A stretch of 45,949 nucleotides of DNA from an uncultured Spirochaetales bacterium (GTDB taxonomy: Bacteria; Spirochaetota; Spirochaetia; Sphaerochaetales; Sphaerochaetaceae): assembly GCA_944390865.1 (NCBI GenBank), contig CALXRC010000017.1:1-45949 (forward strand). The letters are read 5' to 3'. Shown here piece after piece: positions 1 to 7,168 of this stretch; within the stretch, counting starts at the first letter, position 1, and every line of letters starts with the position of its first letter. Made by a program: the position numbers and the translations under genes. The notes under the pieces are model-generated. The model was not told the origin of the DNA. It searched no databases and saw nothing but the letters and a program-made list of their open reading frames with translations.

Positions 1-258
1 GAAGATATGAATTATGATTTTCTGAGAAGGCCGGTGGAGTATTACAAGAGAGACAGGAAGGGGAGGAATGATATGTGCGATGTCATACAGAAGATTGTGA
101 ATGAAGAGAGAGTGAGTGCCAAGGCTGAGGGCCGGGCTGAAGAGAAAACAGCTATGGTAAAAGAGATGCTGAAGGACGGATCTCTGCCAGTCAGCAGGAT
201 TGCAAAGATTTCCGGTCTTACCATAAGTGAAGTCAGCGCTCTGGCAAAAGAGCTGTGA
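1..258 (+). CDS. C-terminal tail of an Rpn/PD-(D/E)XK-type nuclease protein, cut by window edge
   Basis: The reading frame is open to the first base, so the gene probably begins upstream; the ATG at 7 is only the first visible one. What is seen is a lysine/glutamate-rich linker (NEERVSAKAEGRAEEK) followed by a short helix-turn-helix-like end (DGSLPVSRIAKISGLTISEVSAL). Such an ending, a charged 'AEGRAE' coil followed by 'I..ISGLS..E', is typical of Rpn-family (PD-(D/E)XK transposase-like) recombination nucleases and related proteins. The catalytic N-terminal domain is not in the window. The same tail recurs at 362-598 and, broken, at 1295-1396. Family placement rests only on the tail, so it is moderate. 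Confidence 0.5.
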   Translation, partial: EDMNYDFLRRPVEYYKRDRKGRNDMCDVIQKIVNEERVSAKAEGRAEEKTAMVKEMLKDGSLPVSRIAKISGLTISEVSALAKEL

Positions 259-270
259 CACAATTTGTTT

Positions 271-299
271 CAGTGCTGGCGAGGCCCTCGTCAGCGCTG
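271..299 (+). terminator. Strong hairpin after the first tail gene
   Basis: A 13-bp stem (271-283 with 287-299, two G-T pairs) closes a 3-base GCC loop 12 bases after the TGA of the first tail gene. No T-run follows directly, so it may be a transcript-end stabiliser or a weak terminator. Confidence 0.4.
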
Positions 300-361
300 A
301 GCTATAGCTGTCACTTGTTTTGAAAAAGCTGTTTCTGAATGCTCAGCATTTATTACAAGAC

Positions 362-598
362 ATGAAAGGGAGGAGTGATATGTGTGATGTCATACAGGAA
401 CTGGTGAATGAAGAGAGAGTGAGCGCCAAGGCTGAAGGAGTTGCTGAGGGCGAAGCCATTGGCATCAGAAAGGAAAAGACTGCTATGGTTAATAAGATGC
501 TGAGAAAAGGAACCATTCCGACAAAAGACATTGCCGATATTTCAGGTCTTTCGCTGAGCGAAATCAATATCCTTGCGAAAGAGCTGCAAGACAGCTGA
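362..598 (+). pseudogene. Second copy of the Rpn-like C-terminal tail, no nuclease domain
   Basis: From the ATG at 362 this encodes 78 residues closely matching the tail gene upstream: KGRSDMCDVIQ, then VNEERVSAKAEG, a slightly longer AEGEAIGI insert, and the end IADISGLSLSEINILAKELQ. The frame can be read back to a TTG at 320, but no ribosome site is visible at either start. The PD-(D/E)XK catalytic part is absent although about 60 non-repeated bases lie between the copies, so this is a tail-only duplicate and probably not functional. The last codons and following 150 bp are duplicated again at 1370-1514. It could still be a small expressed protein. Confidence 0.5.
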
Positions 599-720
599 AA
601 CTGTCCTCAGACCTGCCTGCGGCGTGAGATTCATGCAGGACATAATGTCTTCACGGCAATTAACTGTCTGCACTTTGGAATGAGGCTTATTACTCTGGGC
701 TGGCGGGCTTAAGAAAAACT
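571..720 (+). repeat. Direct repeat, copy A (tail of Rpn-like gene plus downstream DNA)
   Basis: This stretch and 1370-1514 match with scattered substitutions and small gaps. Both start inside the sequence encoding LAKELQDS-stop, include CTGTCCTCAGACCTG and GAGGCTTATTA, and end near GAGAAAAAC/AAGAAAAAC. The two copies lie about 800 bp apart and enclose the antitoxin gene. Confidence 0.8.
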
Positions 721-918
721 GTATCACGCTGTATTAAAAAGAAAACAGGTATATAAATAAGCAGAGGACAGTCAGATATTGATTTCCCCGTAATGTCTAA
801 GGATTCTTTTTTTGCTGTGAAATGGTTTATTGCCTGGTGTTTACGATGAGATATATTGGGTTTTGAATAGAAATATGGTATGTCTTAAGTAAGAAAATCT
901 TACATATGGAGGAAGAAC
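721..918 (+). promoter_or_regulatory. Promoter and palindromic operator of the antitoxin gene
   Basis: No gene is seen between 599 and 918. TTGAAT (863-868), a 17-base spacer and TAAGTA (886-891) form a plausible sigma-70 type promoter. Overlapping and just after the -10 box lies a perfect inverted repeat GTAAGA-AAA-TCTTAC (889-903), well placed for autorepression by the AbrB-type antitoxin. A ribosome site GGAGGA (909-914) precedes the ATG at 919. Confidence 0.55.
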
Positions 919-1200
919 ATGAATATGCAGATTGTTTCAGTTTCATCCAAAGGACAGATTGCCATACCGGTCAGTTACAGGAAAGAGCTGTCACTGAATG
1001 AAGGATCCAAGCTTGCAATCTTTTCAGATGGAGAGAATATCATTCTCAAACCTATTGCTCTTCCTTCTGAGGAATCACTGCTTTCTGCTCTTGCTGATAT
1101 GAGAGAATATGCAAAGAATGCGGGACTGGATGACGACAACGTTAAAGATGCGATAAAAGCGTCCCGTGAAGAAAGAAGAGTAGATGAAGATAGTAATTGA
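919..1200 (+). CDS. AbrB/MazE-type (VapB-like) antitoxin
   Basis: The 93-residue product starts with a swapped-hairpin AbrB fold: ISVSSKGQIAIPVSYRKEL-like sequence with the 'SSKGQI.IP...R..L.L..G..L' signature, roughly residues 5-50. This domain binds DNA as a dimer. The acidic/basic C-terminal half (residues 55-93) would be the toxin-binding arm. The gene overlaps by 17 bases the start of a PIN-toxin frame (1184), the usual vapBC arrangement, but that toxin is truncated. A palindrome on its promoter suggests autoregulation. The antitoxin itself looks intact, so it is an orphan that could still repress its own promoter or act on relatives. Confidence 0.8.
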   Translation: MNMQIVSVSSKGQIAIPVSYRKELSLNEGSKLAIFSDGENIILKPIALPSEESLLSALADMREYAKNAGLDDDNVKDAIKASREERRVDEDSN

Positions 1201-1288
1201 TACAAATGTTTTTGTTTCTGCTGTCTTTTTTGGCGGGGAGCCTCTTGATTTATTTCGTACTGCAATCAGCAAAGACTACCATAGTTAA
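1184..1288 (+). pseudogene. Truncated PIN-domain toxin (VapC-like), 34 residues
   Basis: ATG at 1184 overlaps the antitoxin and opens MKIVIDTNVFVSAVFFGGEP, the classic start of a PIN-domain ribonuclease with the first metal-binding aspartate in IDTNVF. The frame then gives only LDLFRTAISKDYHS and stops at TAA 1286-1288, whereas VapC-type toxins are usually 130-150 residues. The other three acidic metal ligands are missing, so it cannot be an active nuclease. The match to PIN sequence is lost at about 1265-1270, exactly where Rpn-tail-like sequence begins; this marks a recombination or deletion junction. Confidence 0.75.
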
Positions 1289-1294
1289 AGAGAG

Positions 1295-1396
1295 ATGATT
1301 AGAGAAAATGCTGTTTCCTCTGAGGATACTGTTGATATTTCCGGACTTACCATAAGTGAAACCAGCACTCTTGCGAAAGAGCTGCAAGACAGCTGA
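1295..1396 (+). pseudogene. Third, broken copy of the Rpn-like tail
   Basis: A 33-codon frame from ATG 1295 encodes DISGLTISETSTLAKELQDS, nearly identical to the ends of the two upstream tail genes. Just before it, in another frame, KTTIVKE corresponds to their EKTAMVKE/EKTAMVNK, so a small insertion has shifted the frame. It is fused to the truncated PIN toxin and leads into repeat copy B. Confidence 0.7.
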
Positions 1397-1514
1397 AACT
1401 GTCCTCAGACCTGTCTGCGGCGTGAGATTCATACAGGATCATAAGGCCTTCATGGCAATTAACCGCTTGCCCTTTGGTCTGAGGCTTATTATCTTTGCCA
1501 ACTGAGAAAAACAA
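1370..1514 (+). repeat. Direct repeat, copy B, running up to htpG
   Basis: Second copy of the 571-720 repeat. It ends about 20 bases before the htpG start codon, so whatever promoter htpG uses lies within repeated DNA. Confidence 0.8.
1467..1495 (+). promoter_or_regulatory. Putative htpG promoter inside the repeat
   Basis: TTGCCC (1467-1472), a 17-base spacer and TATCTT (1490-1495) resemble a sigma-70 promoter. In copy A the aligned positions read CTGCAC and TACTCT, a poorer match. No inverted CIRCE-type heat-shock element is seen. Confidence 0.35.
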
Positions 1515-1534
1515 AACCTGTTTTGGGAGAGAAT

Positions 1535-3418
1535 ATGGCAAAGAAACAATTCAAGACAGAAGTGAGTGATCTTCTTAATCTCATTATTCACTCACTGTAT
1601 TCAAACAGAGAGATTTTCCTGCGTGAGCTCATCTCAAACGCATCAGATGCAATTGACAAGCTGAAGTATCTCAGCCTCACAGATGAAAAGCTGAAGGGCT
1701 TCAGCTTTGATCCTGTCATCAACATCAGCTTCGACACCAGCGCCAAAACGCTTACTATCAGCGACAACGGCATCGGAATGGATGAAGAGGAGCTCAACAA
1801 CAATCTTGGAACAATAGCATCCAGCGGCACGAAGAAGTTCCTTTCCTCACTGAGCGACGATGCGAAGAAGAACAGCAACCTCATCGGTCAGTTCGGTGTC
1901 GGTTTCTATTCAGCCTTCATGGTCGCATCAAAGGTTGAGGTCATCAGCAGAAAGGCTGGAGAGGAGAAAGCTTTCCGCTGGGAAAGCGAAGGCAAGAGCA
2001 CCTATACTGTTACTGAGGCCGAGCGCTCAAGCCAGGGCAGCGACATTATTCTGCACCTGAATGAGGATGGTGCCGACTATGCAAACCGCTGGCAGCTTGA
2101 GACGCTGATCAAGAAGTACTCAGATCACATCGCATATCCGATTTATCTTGAGTATGATCAGGAACATTACAAGGACGAGAAAGATGCTGAAGGCAATCCT
2201 GTAAAGGAAGTCGAGCACAAGAGAGAGCAGATCAACAGTGCCTCTGCCCTGTGGACAAGAAGCAAGAGCAGCATCAAGGACGAGGAGTACAAGGAATTCT
2301 ACAAGAACAACTACTCTGACAGCGAGGATCCTCTTTTCTATATCCATACACATGCAGAAGGCGCCACAGAGTACACGACTCTGTTTTATATCCCGGCAAA
2401 GGCTCCTTTCGACATGTACTATGCAGACTACCGCCCCGGCGTGAAGCTCTATGTGAAGAGAGTCTACATTACAGATGATGACAAAGAACTTCTGCCGACC
2501 TATCTGCGCTTTGTCCGCGGAATCATTGACAGTGAGGATCTTCCGCTGAACGTCTCGAGAGAGATCCTTCAGGAAAACAAGATCATGACAGCTATCCGCA
2601 ACGGCTCCGTGAAGAAGCTTCTTGGCGAGTTCAAGAAGATTGCTGACAACAATCCTGAGCTGTATGAGAAGTTCATCAGCCAGTACAACAGGCCTCTCAA
2701 GGAAGGTCTGTACAGCGATTATGCCAACAGAGAGTCCCTGCTCGAGCTTGTCCGTTATAAGTCAAGCGAAGTGGAAGGCTGGACTTCCCTTGCTTCCTAT
2801 AAAGAGAGGATGAAGGAAGGCCAGAAGGCGATTTACTACATCACAGGCGGCAAGGAGAACATCCTGCGCAACAGCCCGCTCATCGCAAGCTACAAGGAGA
2901 AGGGCTATGAAGTCCTGATCATGGATGATGACATTGACGATATTGTCACAAGCATGGTCTATGAGTACAAGGAGCTTCCGTTCAAGGCAATCAACAAGAC
3001 AGGTGCCATGGATGACATCAAGAAGGATGAGGCCAAGAGCGAGGATGAGAAGAAGGAAGAGTCTGCTCTTGCCCAGAAGATGAAGAGTGCGCTTGGCGAT
3101 GCTGTGAAGGATGTCGTGATCTCATCACGTCTCTCGGCAGACAGCGCCGCAGTCATTGTCATGGACGAGAATGATCCGTCAATCCAGATGCAGAAGATAT
3201 TGAAGCAGATGGGCGGCGGAGAGGATCTTGGCGAGATCAAGCCGATTCTTGAGGTGAATGCTGACAATGCACTCATCAGGAAGATCGATCAGTGCACTGA
3301 TGAGGAAATGGTTAAGGATCTTTCCTCTGTCGTGCTGAATCAGGCTTATATCGCAGAAGGCATCATGCCAAAGGATCCAGCTGCCTTTGTCAGACAGGTG
3401 ACAAGACTCCTTGGCTGA
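1535..3418 (+). CDS. htpG: Molecular chaperone HtpG (bacterial Hsp90)
   Basis: HtpG is an ATP-driven cytosolic chaperone that remodels client proteins as a dimer. The 627-residue product has normal family length. Visible GHKL ATPase motifs: the NASDAIDKL helix with the catalytic-site region (residues about 30-40), DNGIGMDEEEL, the lid glycines GQFGVGFYSAFMVA, and GSDIILHL. The middle domain has the conserved PLNVSREILQ segment; the C-terminal part carries an acidic/lysine linker and the dimerisation domain. I chose ATG 1535 because GGGAGAG lies just before it; the upstream in-frame TTG at 1523 has no ribosome site. Monocistronic: a terminator follows. Confidence 0.97.
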   Translation: MAKKQFKTEVSDLLNLIIHSLYSNREIFLRELISNASDAIDKLKYLSLTDEKLKGFSFDPVINISFDTSAKTLTISDNGIGMDEEELNNNLGTIASSGTKKFLSSLSDDAKKNSNLIGQFGVGFYSAFMVASKVEVISRKAGEEKAFRWESEGKSTYTVTEAERSSQGSDIILHLNEDGADYANRWQLETLIKKYSDHIAYPIYLEYDQEHYKDEKDAEGNPVKEVEHKREQINSASALWTRSKSSIKDEEYKEFYKNNYSDSEDPLFYIHTHAEGATEYTTLFYIPAKAPFDMYYADYRPGVKLYVKRVYITDDDKELLPTYLRFVRGIIDSEDLPLNVSREILQENKIMTAIRNGSVKKLLGEFKKIADNNPELYEKFISQYNRPLKEGLYSDYANRESLLELVRYKSSEVEGWTSLASYKERMKEGQKAIYYITGGKENILRNSPLIASYKEKGYEVLIMDDDIDDIVTSMVYEYKELPFKAINKTGAMDDIKKDEAKSEDEKKEESALAQKMKSALGDAVKDVVISSRLSADSAAVIVMDENDPSIQMQKILKQMGGGEDLGEIKPILEVNADNALIRKIDQCTDEEMVKDLSSVVLNQAYIAEGIMPKDPAAFVRQVTRLLG

Positions 3419-3441
3419 CAGGAGAAGCGCATGCTAAGATG

Positions 3442-3469
3442 AAAGCGGAGGGCCTATCCTCCGCTTTTG
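3442..3469 (+). terminator. Rho-independent terminator of htpG
   Basis: AAAGCGGAGG (3442-3451) pairs with CCTCCGCTTT (3458-3467) around a 6-base loop, followed by a short T/G run. Confidence 0.8.
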
Positions 3470-3488
3470 TATTATCTTGGAGTTATGT

Positions 3489-4334
3489 ATGGAAGAAGTC
3501 GGAGTAACAGAAGTTGTCAGCTCCATAGCAGCCAACTCGCTTGAGGCGCTAATGGGCATCCTGATAAAGCTTGGCCTTTCTCTGCTTGTCTTTGTCATCG
3601 CAAAGCTTGTCATCTCGCTGATCAGGCGCTTTTTCAATAAAGTGTCAAACAAGGAGCCTGCAAAGCTGACGCCTCTCATGGCTGGCTTTGTCGTCAAGGT
3701 TCTTGCCGTTGTGGTCTGGCTTTTTGCCGTTCTCATAATACTGCAGATCTGGGGAATAAACCTTGCGCCTGTCATCGCCGGACTTGGAATCACCGGTGTC
3801 GTGCTGGGCTTTGCCCTCCAGGAATCCATAAGCAATGTCTTTTCAGGGCTGCTGCTGGCGCTCAACAACCCTTTCCAGCTGGGAGATTATGTGATCATCG
3901 GCTCGGTTGAGGGCACTGTGACCGCAATGGATGGAATTTCCGTCACGCTGCTCACTGGAGACAGGAAGAAAGTCACAATCGCCAACAAGCTCGTGCTTGA
4001 GGATCCTGTCATCAACTTCAGTTCAAGCGATACGCGCCGCCTTGATATGACAGTGTCTGTTGCCTATGGAAGCGACCTTGAAAGGACAAGGCAGATCATA
4101 CGCGAGACTATCAGCGCTTATCCCGAGATCCTTCAGGAACCGGTGCCCGTGATTGAAGTCAGCAAGCTCAACAGTTCCTCTGTTGACTTTATCGTGCGCC
4201 CCTGGGTGAGGAATGAAGACTACTGGAAAGTCAACTGGAGATTCCAGAAAGACATTTATGACAGGCTCAATGAAGAAGGAATCACAATTCCTTTCAACAC
4301 TCTCACAGTCAATGTGAGTCAGGACAACGGCTAG
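3489..4334 (+). CDS. mscS: Small-conductance mechanosensitive channel, MscS family
   Basis: An inner-membrane channel that opens under membrane tension and releases solutes on osmotic downshock. The 281-residue product fits the E. coli-type short MscS. Two hydrophobic helices (about residues 25-45 and 60-90) precede the pore helix TM3, rich in Gly and Ala (AGLGITGVVLGFALQ), then QESISNVFSGLLLALNNPFQLGDYV, the family signature leading into the cytoplasmic beta domain and the alpha/beta vestibule. Start chosen at ATG 3489, six bases after GGAG; the TTG at 3477 lies in the ribosome site. It meets rlmE tail to tail with a 4-base overlap. A TATTAT box at 3470-3475 may be its -10. Confidence 0.93.
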   Translation: MEEVGVTEVVSSIAANSLEALMGILIKLGLSLLVFVIAKLVISLIRRFFNKVSNKEPAKLTPLMAGFVVKVLAVVVWLFAVLIILQIWGINLAPVIAGLGITGVVLGFALQESISNVFSGLLLALNNPFQLGDYVIIGSVEGTVTAMDGISVTLLTGDRKKVTIANKLVLEDPVINFSSSDTRRLDMTVSVAYGSDLERTRQIIRETISAYPEILQEPVPVIEVSKLNSSSVDFIVRPWVRNEDYWKVNWRFQKDIYDRLNEEGITIPFNTLTVNVSQDNG

Positions 4335-4933
4335 GCCTTTTTGTCCAGACCAATCAGATAGATTTCAAAGCTGTCATCCCTGCAGGCCTTCGGTTTGAAG
4401 GCCTTTGCTTTTGCAAACATCCCGCGCATCAGCTTAAGCACAGCTTCCTGACCGCCTCCCTGGAATATCTTGATCACAAGATTGCCGTGGGCGGCAAGCT
4501 GCTCCTGTGCAAGCAGGACAACCTGCTCTGCAAGATACTCTGAACGTGTCGTGTCGACCGTGCGGTTTCCTGTGGTCATGGGTGCCGCATCGGAAATGAT
4601 GCACTCATAAGGCCCTTCCTCTATGAGACGCGCCCTGATTTCCCTGCTGAAGGCATCGCCTGTGATCTCTACGACAGTCGGAGGTACCGGATCAAGGCGC
4701 AGCGGATTGAGGTCGCAGGAGACAATCTTTCCCTTTCCCTTAATCAGCTCTCTGTGAACGTACAGCGTCCAGCTTCCCGGAGCGGCTCCTACATCGAGCA
4801 CTCTGTCACCTGGCTTGATCAGGTGATGGGCTGAGTTGATCTCCTCAAGTTTGTAGACGGAGCGGGCGGGGTAGCCCTCTCTGTGCGCTCTCAGTGTATA
4901 GGAATCTGCCTTGTCTCTTCTGCTTGTTGCCAT
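4331..4933 (-). CDS. rlmE: 23S rRNA 2'-O-ribose (U2552) methyltransferase RlmE/FtsJ
   Basis: Transfers a methyl group from SAM to the 2'-O of U2552 in the peptidyl-transferase A-loop during large-subunit assembly. The 200-residue product shows the SAM-binding motif DVGAAPGSW and the K-D-K-E catalytic tetrad: Lys in ARSVYKLEE, Asp in ISDAAP, Lys in LVIKIFQG, Glu in SFEIYLIG. Length matches the bacterial family. No Shine-Dalgarno sequence is present before ATG 4933; a TAAAGT box ends only 10 bases upstream, suggesting an mRNA with almost no leader. It converges on mscS with a 4-base overlap and no terminator between them. Confidence 0.95.
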   Translation of the reverse strand: MATSRRDKADSYTLRAHREGYPARSVYKLEEINSAHHLIKPGDRVLDVGAAPGSWTLYVHRELIKGKGKIVSCDLNPLRLDPVPPTVVEITGDAFSREIRARLIEEGPYECIISDAAPMTTGNRTVDTTRSEYLAEQVVLLAQEQLAAHGNLVIKIFQGGGQEAVLKLMRGMFAKAKAFKPKACRDDSFEIYLIGLDKKA

Positions 4934-4970
4934 AGTGAGAAAAACTTTAACAGCTTGGATGATAAAAAAG

Positions 4971-5030
4971 AAGTACCAGACGGCTAAATTATTGGGGTGG
5001 GAGAGAGGGACCGTCTGGTACTTGAGTTTT
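4971..5030. terminator. Bidirectional terminator-like inverted repeat
   Basis: AAGTACCAGACGG (4971-4983) and CCGTCTGGTACTT (5011-5023) are a perfect 13-bp inverted repeat with a 27-base loop. A T-run follows on the plus strand and an A-run precedes it, so it could terminate in both directions. The rlmE promoter must lie in or beside it. Confidence 0.55.
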
Positions 5031-5038
5031 TTTCATAC

Positions 5039-5243
5039 AAAGGAGGCATGAAAAACTGTTGCTCAGTGAGAATGTAAGCAAGAGCTGTGCCAAAAGAGCG
5101 TAAATCCCATGCAAAAGAGGCCGAAATGGCGGAATAATAAAAAAACAGGCACCCAGATTGCTCTGGATGCTGTTTATCACACTAAAAGGAGGTTGAAAAA
5201 AACTGTTGCTCTGTTGCAAATCCTTATGCAATGAGCGTGCCAA
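5039..5243 (+). repeat. Two degenerate direct repeats carrying strong ribosome sites
   Basis: 5039-5095 and 5184-5243 both contain AAAGGAGG, then a start-like codon, GAAAAA(A)CTGTTGCTC and, about 25 bases on, a TGCCAA end. Copy 1 would encode MKNCCSVRM and copy 2 MKKTVALLQILMQ (TTG 5193 to TGA); neither looks like a protein gene beyond that. The 300 bases between rlmE and the rhomboid gene hold nothing else that looks coding. Confidence 0.45.
5143..5175 (-). terminator. Terminator-like hairpin reading leftward
   Basis: On the minus strand the stem AAACAGCATCCAGA / TCTGGGTGCCTGTTT with a 4-base loop runs into a TTTTTT tract. No annotated minus-strand gene lies upstream of it. Confidence 0.5.
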
Positions 5244-5350
5244 GTCTGTTTAAGACCGGAAAATGCCGTATTGAGGGCAAAATGGGTGTGAAATAATTGC
5301 ACAGTGTGCAAAAACTGATGCTTGACGCTCAGGACGCAAGTAAGGATCTT

Positions 5351-5983
5351 ATGTTCATGCGCAATACAATCATTAACAAACGCTTCCGCTATACTTACAC
5401 AAACATGACAGCAATACTGATTGGAATCAATTTTGCTGTTTTCTGTCTGACATACTTCCTTTTCCCCAGACTGACATACACGCTTGCAATGGTTCCCTCT
5501 TACGTGCTGTACCGCCATTACTACTGGCAGTTTGTGACCTACATGTTCACGCATGGCGGCATCTCGCATCTCGTGTTCAACATGCTCAGCCTCTACATAT
5601 TCGGATCGGCAGTTGAAAGAAGAGTAGGGAGCAGGGAGTTCCTGCTTTATTATCTGCTGACAGGGACACTGTCCGGGATTGCAAGCTACGCCATGTATTA
5701 CCTTGCCAACACAAATGTGGTGCTCCTGGGCTCTTCCGGAGCCATTTACGCGCTGCTGATCCTTTTCTCGGTGCTTTACCCGAGAGCAGTGATATACGTA
5801 TTCGGGATAATTCCGGTCCAGGCGCCCCTCCTGATAATCCTGTACTTCGTGATAGAGCTTTTCAGCGGAATCATGTCCTACGACGGCGTTGCCCACATGA
5901 CACATCTTTTCGGCCTGCTTTTCGGTCTGCTGTATATTGTCGTGAGGATGAGAATGAATCCGCTCAGAGAGTGGCGGAGGTGA
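5351..5983 (+). CDS. Rhomboid family intramembrane serine protease
   Basis: Cleaves transmembrane substrates inside the lipid bilayer. The core has six hydrophobic helices and the family motifs: THGGISHLVFNM (loop/helix 2 with the conserved His and Asn), the G-R-type loop SAVERRVGSREF, the nucleophile motif GSSGA in helix 4 (Ser in VLLGSSGAIYAL), and the catalytic His in helix 6 (AHMTHLFGLLFG). The start is set at ATG 5351 since TAAGGA lies six bases before; a TTG at 5297 would add 18 residues with no ribosome site. About 210 residues, a compact bacterial rhomboid without extra domains. Stands alone, followed by a hairpin. Confidence 0.9.
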   Translation: MFMRNTIINKRFRYTYTNMTAILIGINFAVFCLTYFLFPRLTYTLAMVPSYVLYRHYYWQFVTYMFTHGGISHLVFNMLSLYIFGSAVERRVGSREFLLYYLLTGTLSGIASYAMYYLANTNVVLLGSSGAIYALLILFSVLYPRAVIYVFGIIPVQAPLLIILYFVIELFSGIMSYDGVAHMTHLFGLLFGLLYIVVRMRMNPLREWRR

Positions 5984-5990
5984 AAAAAAG

Positions 5991-6034
5991 AGGCTTCCGT
6001 CCTCTGCCTGTCCCTATTAGCAGAGCGGAAGCCT
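5991..6034 (-). terminator. Long hairpin with T-run on the minus strand
   Basis: AGGCTTCCG...CTCTGC (5991-6007) pairs with GCAGAGCGGAAGCCT (6020-6034), interrupted by a 2-base bulge. The T-run lies on the minus strand (complement of 5983-5990); on the plus strand CACACA follows. It may end rhomboid transcription weakly, but its polarity is leftward. Confidence 0.5.
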
Positions 6035-6090
6035 GCACACACATCCGTGCAATTTTCAATTAAACACGAAATTTTTGAACAATCAAGATC

Positions 6091-6305
6091 TTGTGTCATA
6101 AGTTTTATGCAAATAAAGACCGAAAACAGCCTTTCTTACATAAATGTAATATTCAAAAACGTTACATATGACACAAGTTGCATAGCTGTGTTCTGCTCAG
6201 CTCTCAAATAATACACATATGACATAAGTTATGCCCGTTTCAAGCCTAAATTCCTGCAAAAACATAAATTAAACATTGACGTGACACAACTTATGACATA
6301 AGATA
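6091..6305 (+). promoter_or_regulatory. Cluster of TTATGNCATAA-like sites upstream of the first secreted-protein gene
   Basis: Four related sites lie in 215 bp: TTGTGTCATAAG (6091), CATATGACACAAG (6165), CATATGACATAAG (6216) and CTTATGACATAAG (6290). The core TTATG-N-CATAA is an 11-bp palindrome, perfect in the last site. Most copies are followed by a TTGC/TGCAAA element. The last overlaps the -10 box of the promoter for the gene at 6363. Otherwise 6040-6350 holds no gene. Confidence 0.65.
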
Positions 6306-6322
6306 CAGGATGCAAAAGAGAA
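6276..6322 (+). promoter_or_regulatory. Promoter of secreted-protein gene 1
   Basis: TTGACG (6276-6281), 17 bases, TAAGAT (6299-6304), then TGCAAAAGAGAA (6311-6322). The same arrangement recurs at 7222-7269 before the next gene, including the downstream dodecamer. Confidence 0.75.
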
Positions 6323-6362
6323 AAAGACATTTCAGAAATTAAATTAGTTGAGGGGAATAAAA

Positions 6363-7088
6363 ATGAAAAAAGTTTTAGTATCTTTCCTTATCCTGATATT
6401 CGCATGCGTTGCTGTGTTTGCTGATATAAATATCACTTCTCCTGTGACAATGAATCTTAAGACTGAGCTGAAGCCAGGTTCCAATCCTCCAGGACCGGAA
6501 AATCCGGGAGGTGATTCTGGAGACGATGGACAAGGGCTGTTTTACACAATTGGGCTCAGTAAGAACAACGGAGAACTTCCGCTTGGCAGTAAATTAGATT
6601 CTGATGATTTGAATCAGCTATCTGGTTACAGCAAAGAAAATCCCTATGACGGAAGCGATGCCAATGTGGCTTCCCTTCTTGTTCCTGACGGAGAAGATGA
6701 AGAGACAGATACATATTCAATTGATATTTATCTGGCTGTAGGCACCAACATCAGCAAAGACCGCACTCTCAGCGTTAAAATCTCTTCTGATAGCGGCTGG
6801 ACAAGACAGCAGGAAGATGGACAGTCACAATCTGCTGCAGAATCAGTTCCCATTTACTTTAAATCTGACGTGCTTGACAGTGAATCAAATGAAAAGCTTT
6901 ATGCAGAATCTTCTGCTGCTGAAAAGAATGCTACAAGTGAAACAATTACTGTAACCGCAAAAGGCCCTGCCAACAATGATTATACATATCTTGCTAAGAC
7001 AACTGCATCTTGGACAAGAAACAGGGATTATCTTGCCGGAACATATACAGCTGAAATCAAAGTTGAAATCTCAGCTGGAAATATTTAG
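6363..7088 (+). CDS. Secreted beta-rich protein, locus 1 member 1
   Basis: 241 residues, not recognised as a named family. Signal peptide MKKVLVSFLILIFACVAVFA with cleavage before DINI; after that a Pro/Gly-rich linker (PGPENPGGDSGDDG), then a beta-rich, Ser/Thr/Asp-rich body with VGTNISKDRTLSVKISSDSGW. It ends in SWTRNRDYLAGTYTAEIKVEI, the shared terminal-strand motif of all eight proteins in the two loci, similar in form to the last strand of spore-coat-U or fimbrial-type domains. Start ATG 6363 follows GAGGGGA; the TTG at 6348 is not preferred. Probably exported to the periplasm or surface; function unknown. Has its own promoter. Confidence 0.85.
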   Translation: MKKVLVSFLILIFACVAVFADINITSPVTMNLKTELKPGSNPPGPENPGGDSGDDGQGLFYTIGLSKNNGELPLGSKLDSDDLNQLSGYSKENPYDGSDANVASLLVPDGEDEETDTYSIDIYLAVGTNISKDRTLSVKISSDSGWTRQQEDGQSQSAAESVPIYFKSDVLDSESNEKLYAESSAAEKNATSETITVTAKGPANNDYTYLAKTTASWTRNRDYLAGTYTAEIKVEISAGNI

Positions 7089-7168
7089 AAATCTCTGAAA
7101 GCGCAGGCGTTGATATGGCATATAACCAGTGCCTGAATGATAAAAATGTAATTTAGATGATTATATTT

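Noticed and set aside
5177..5905. 242-residue minus-strand open frame over the rhomboid gene
   Set aside because: It lies antisense to a well-supported rhomboid protease, is very rich in His and Cys, and has no domain or ribosome site.
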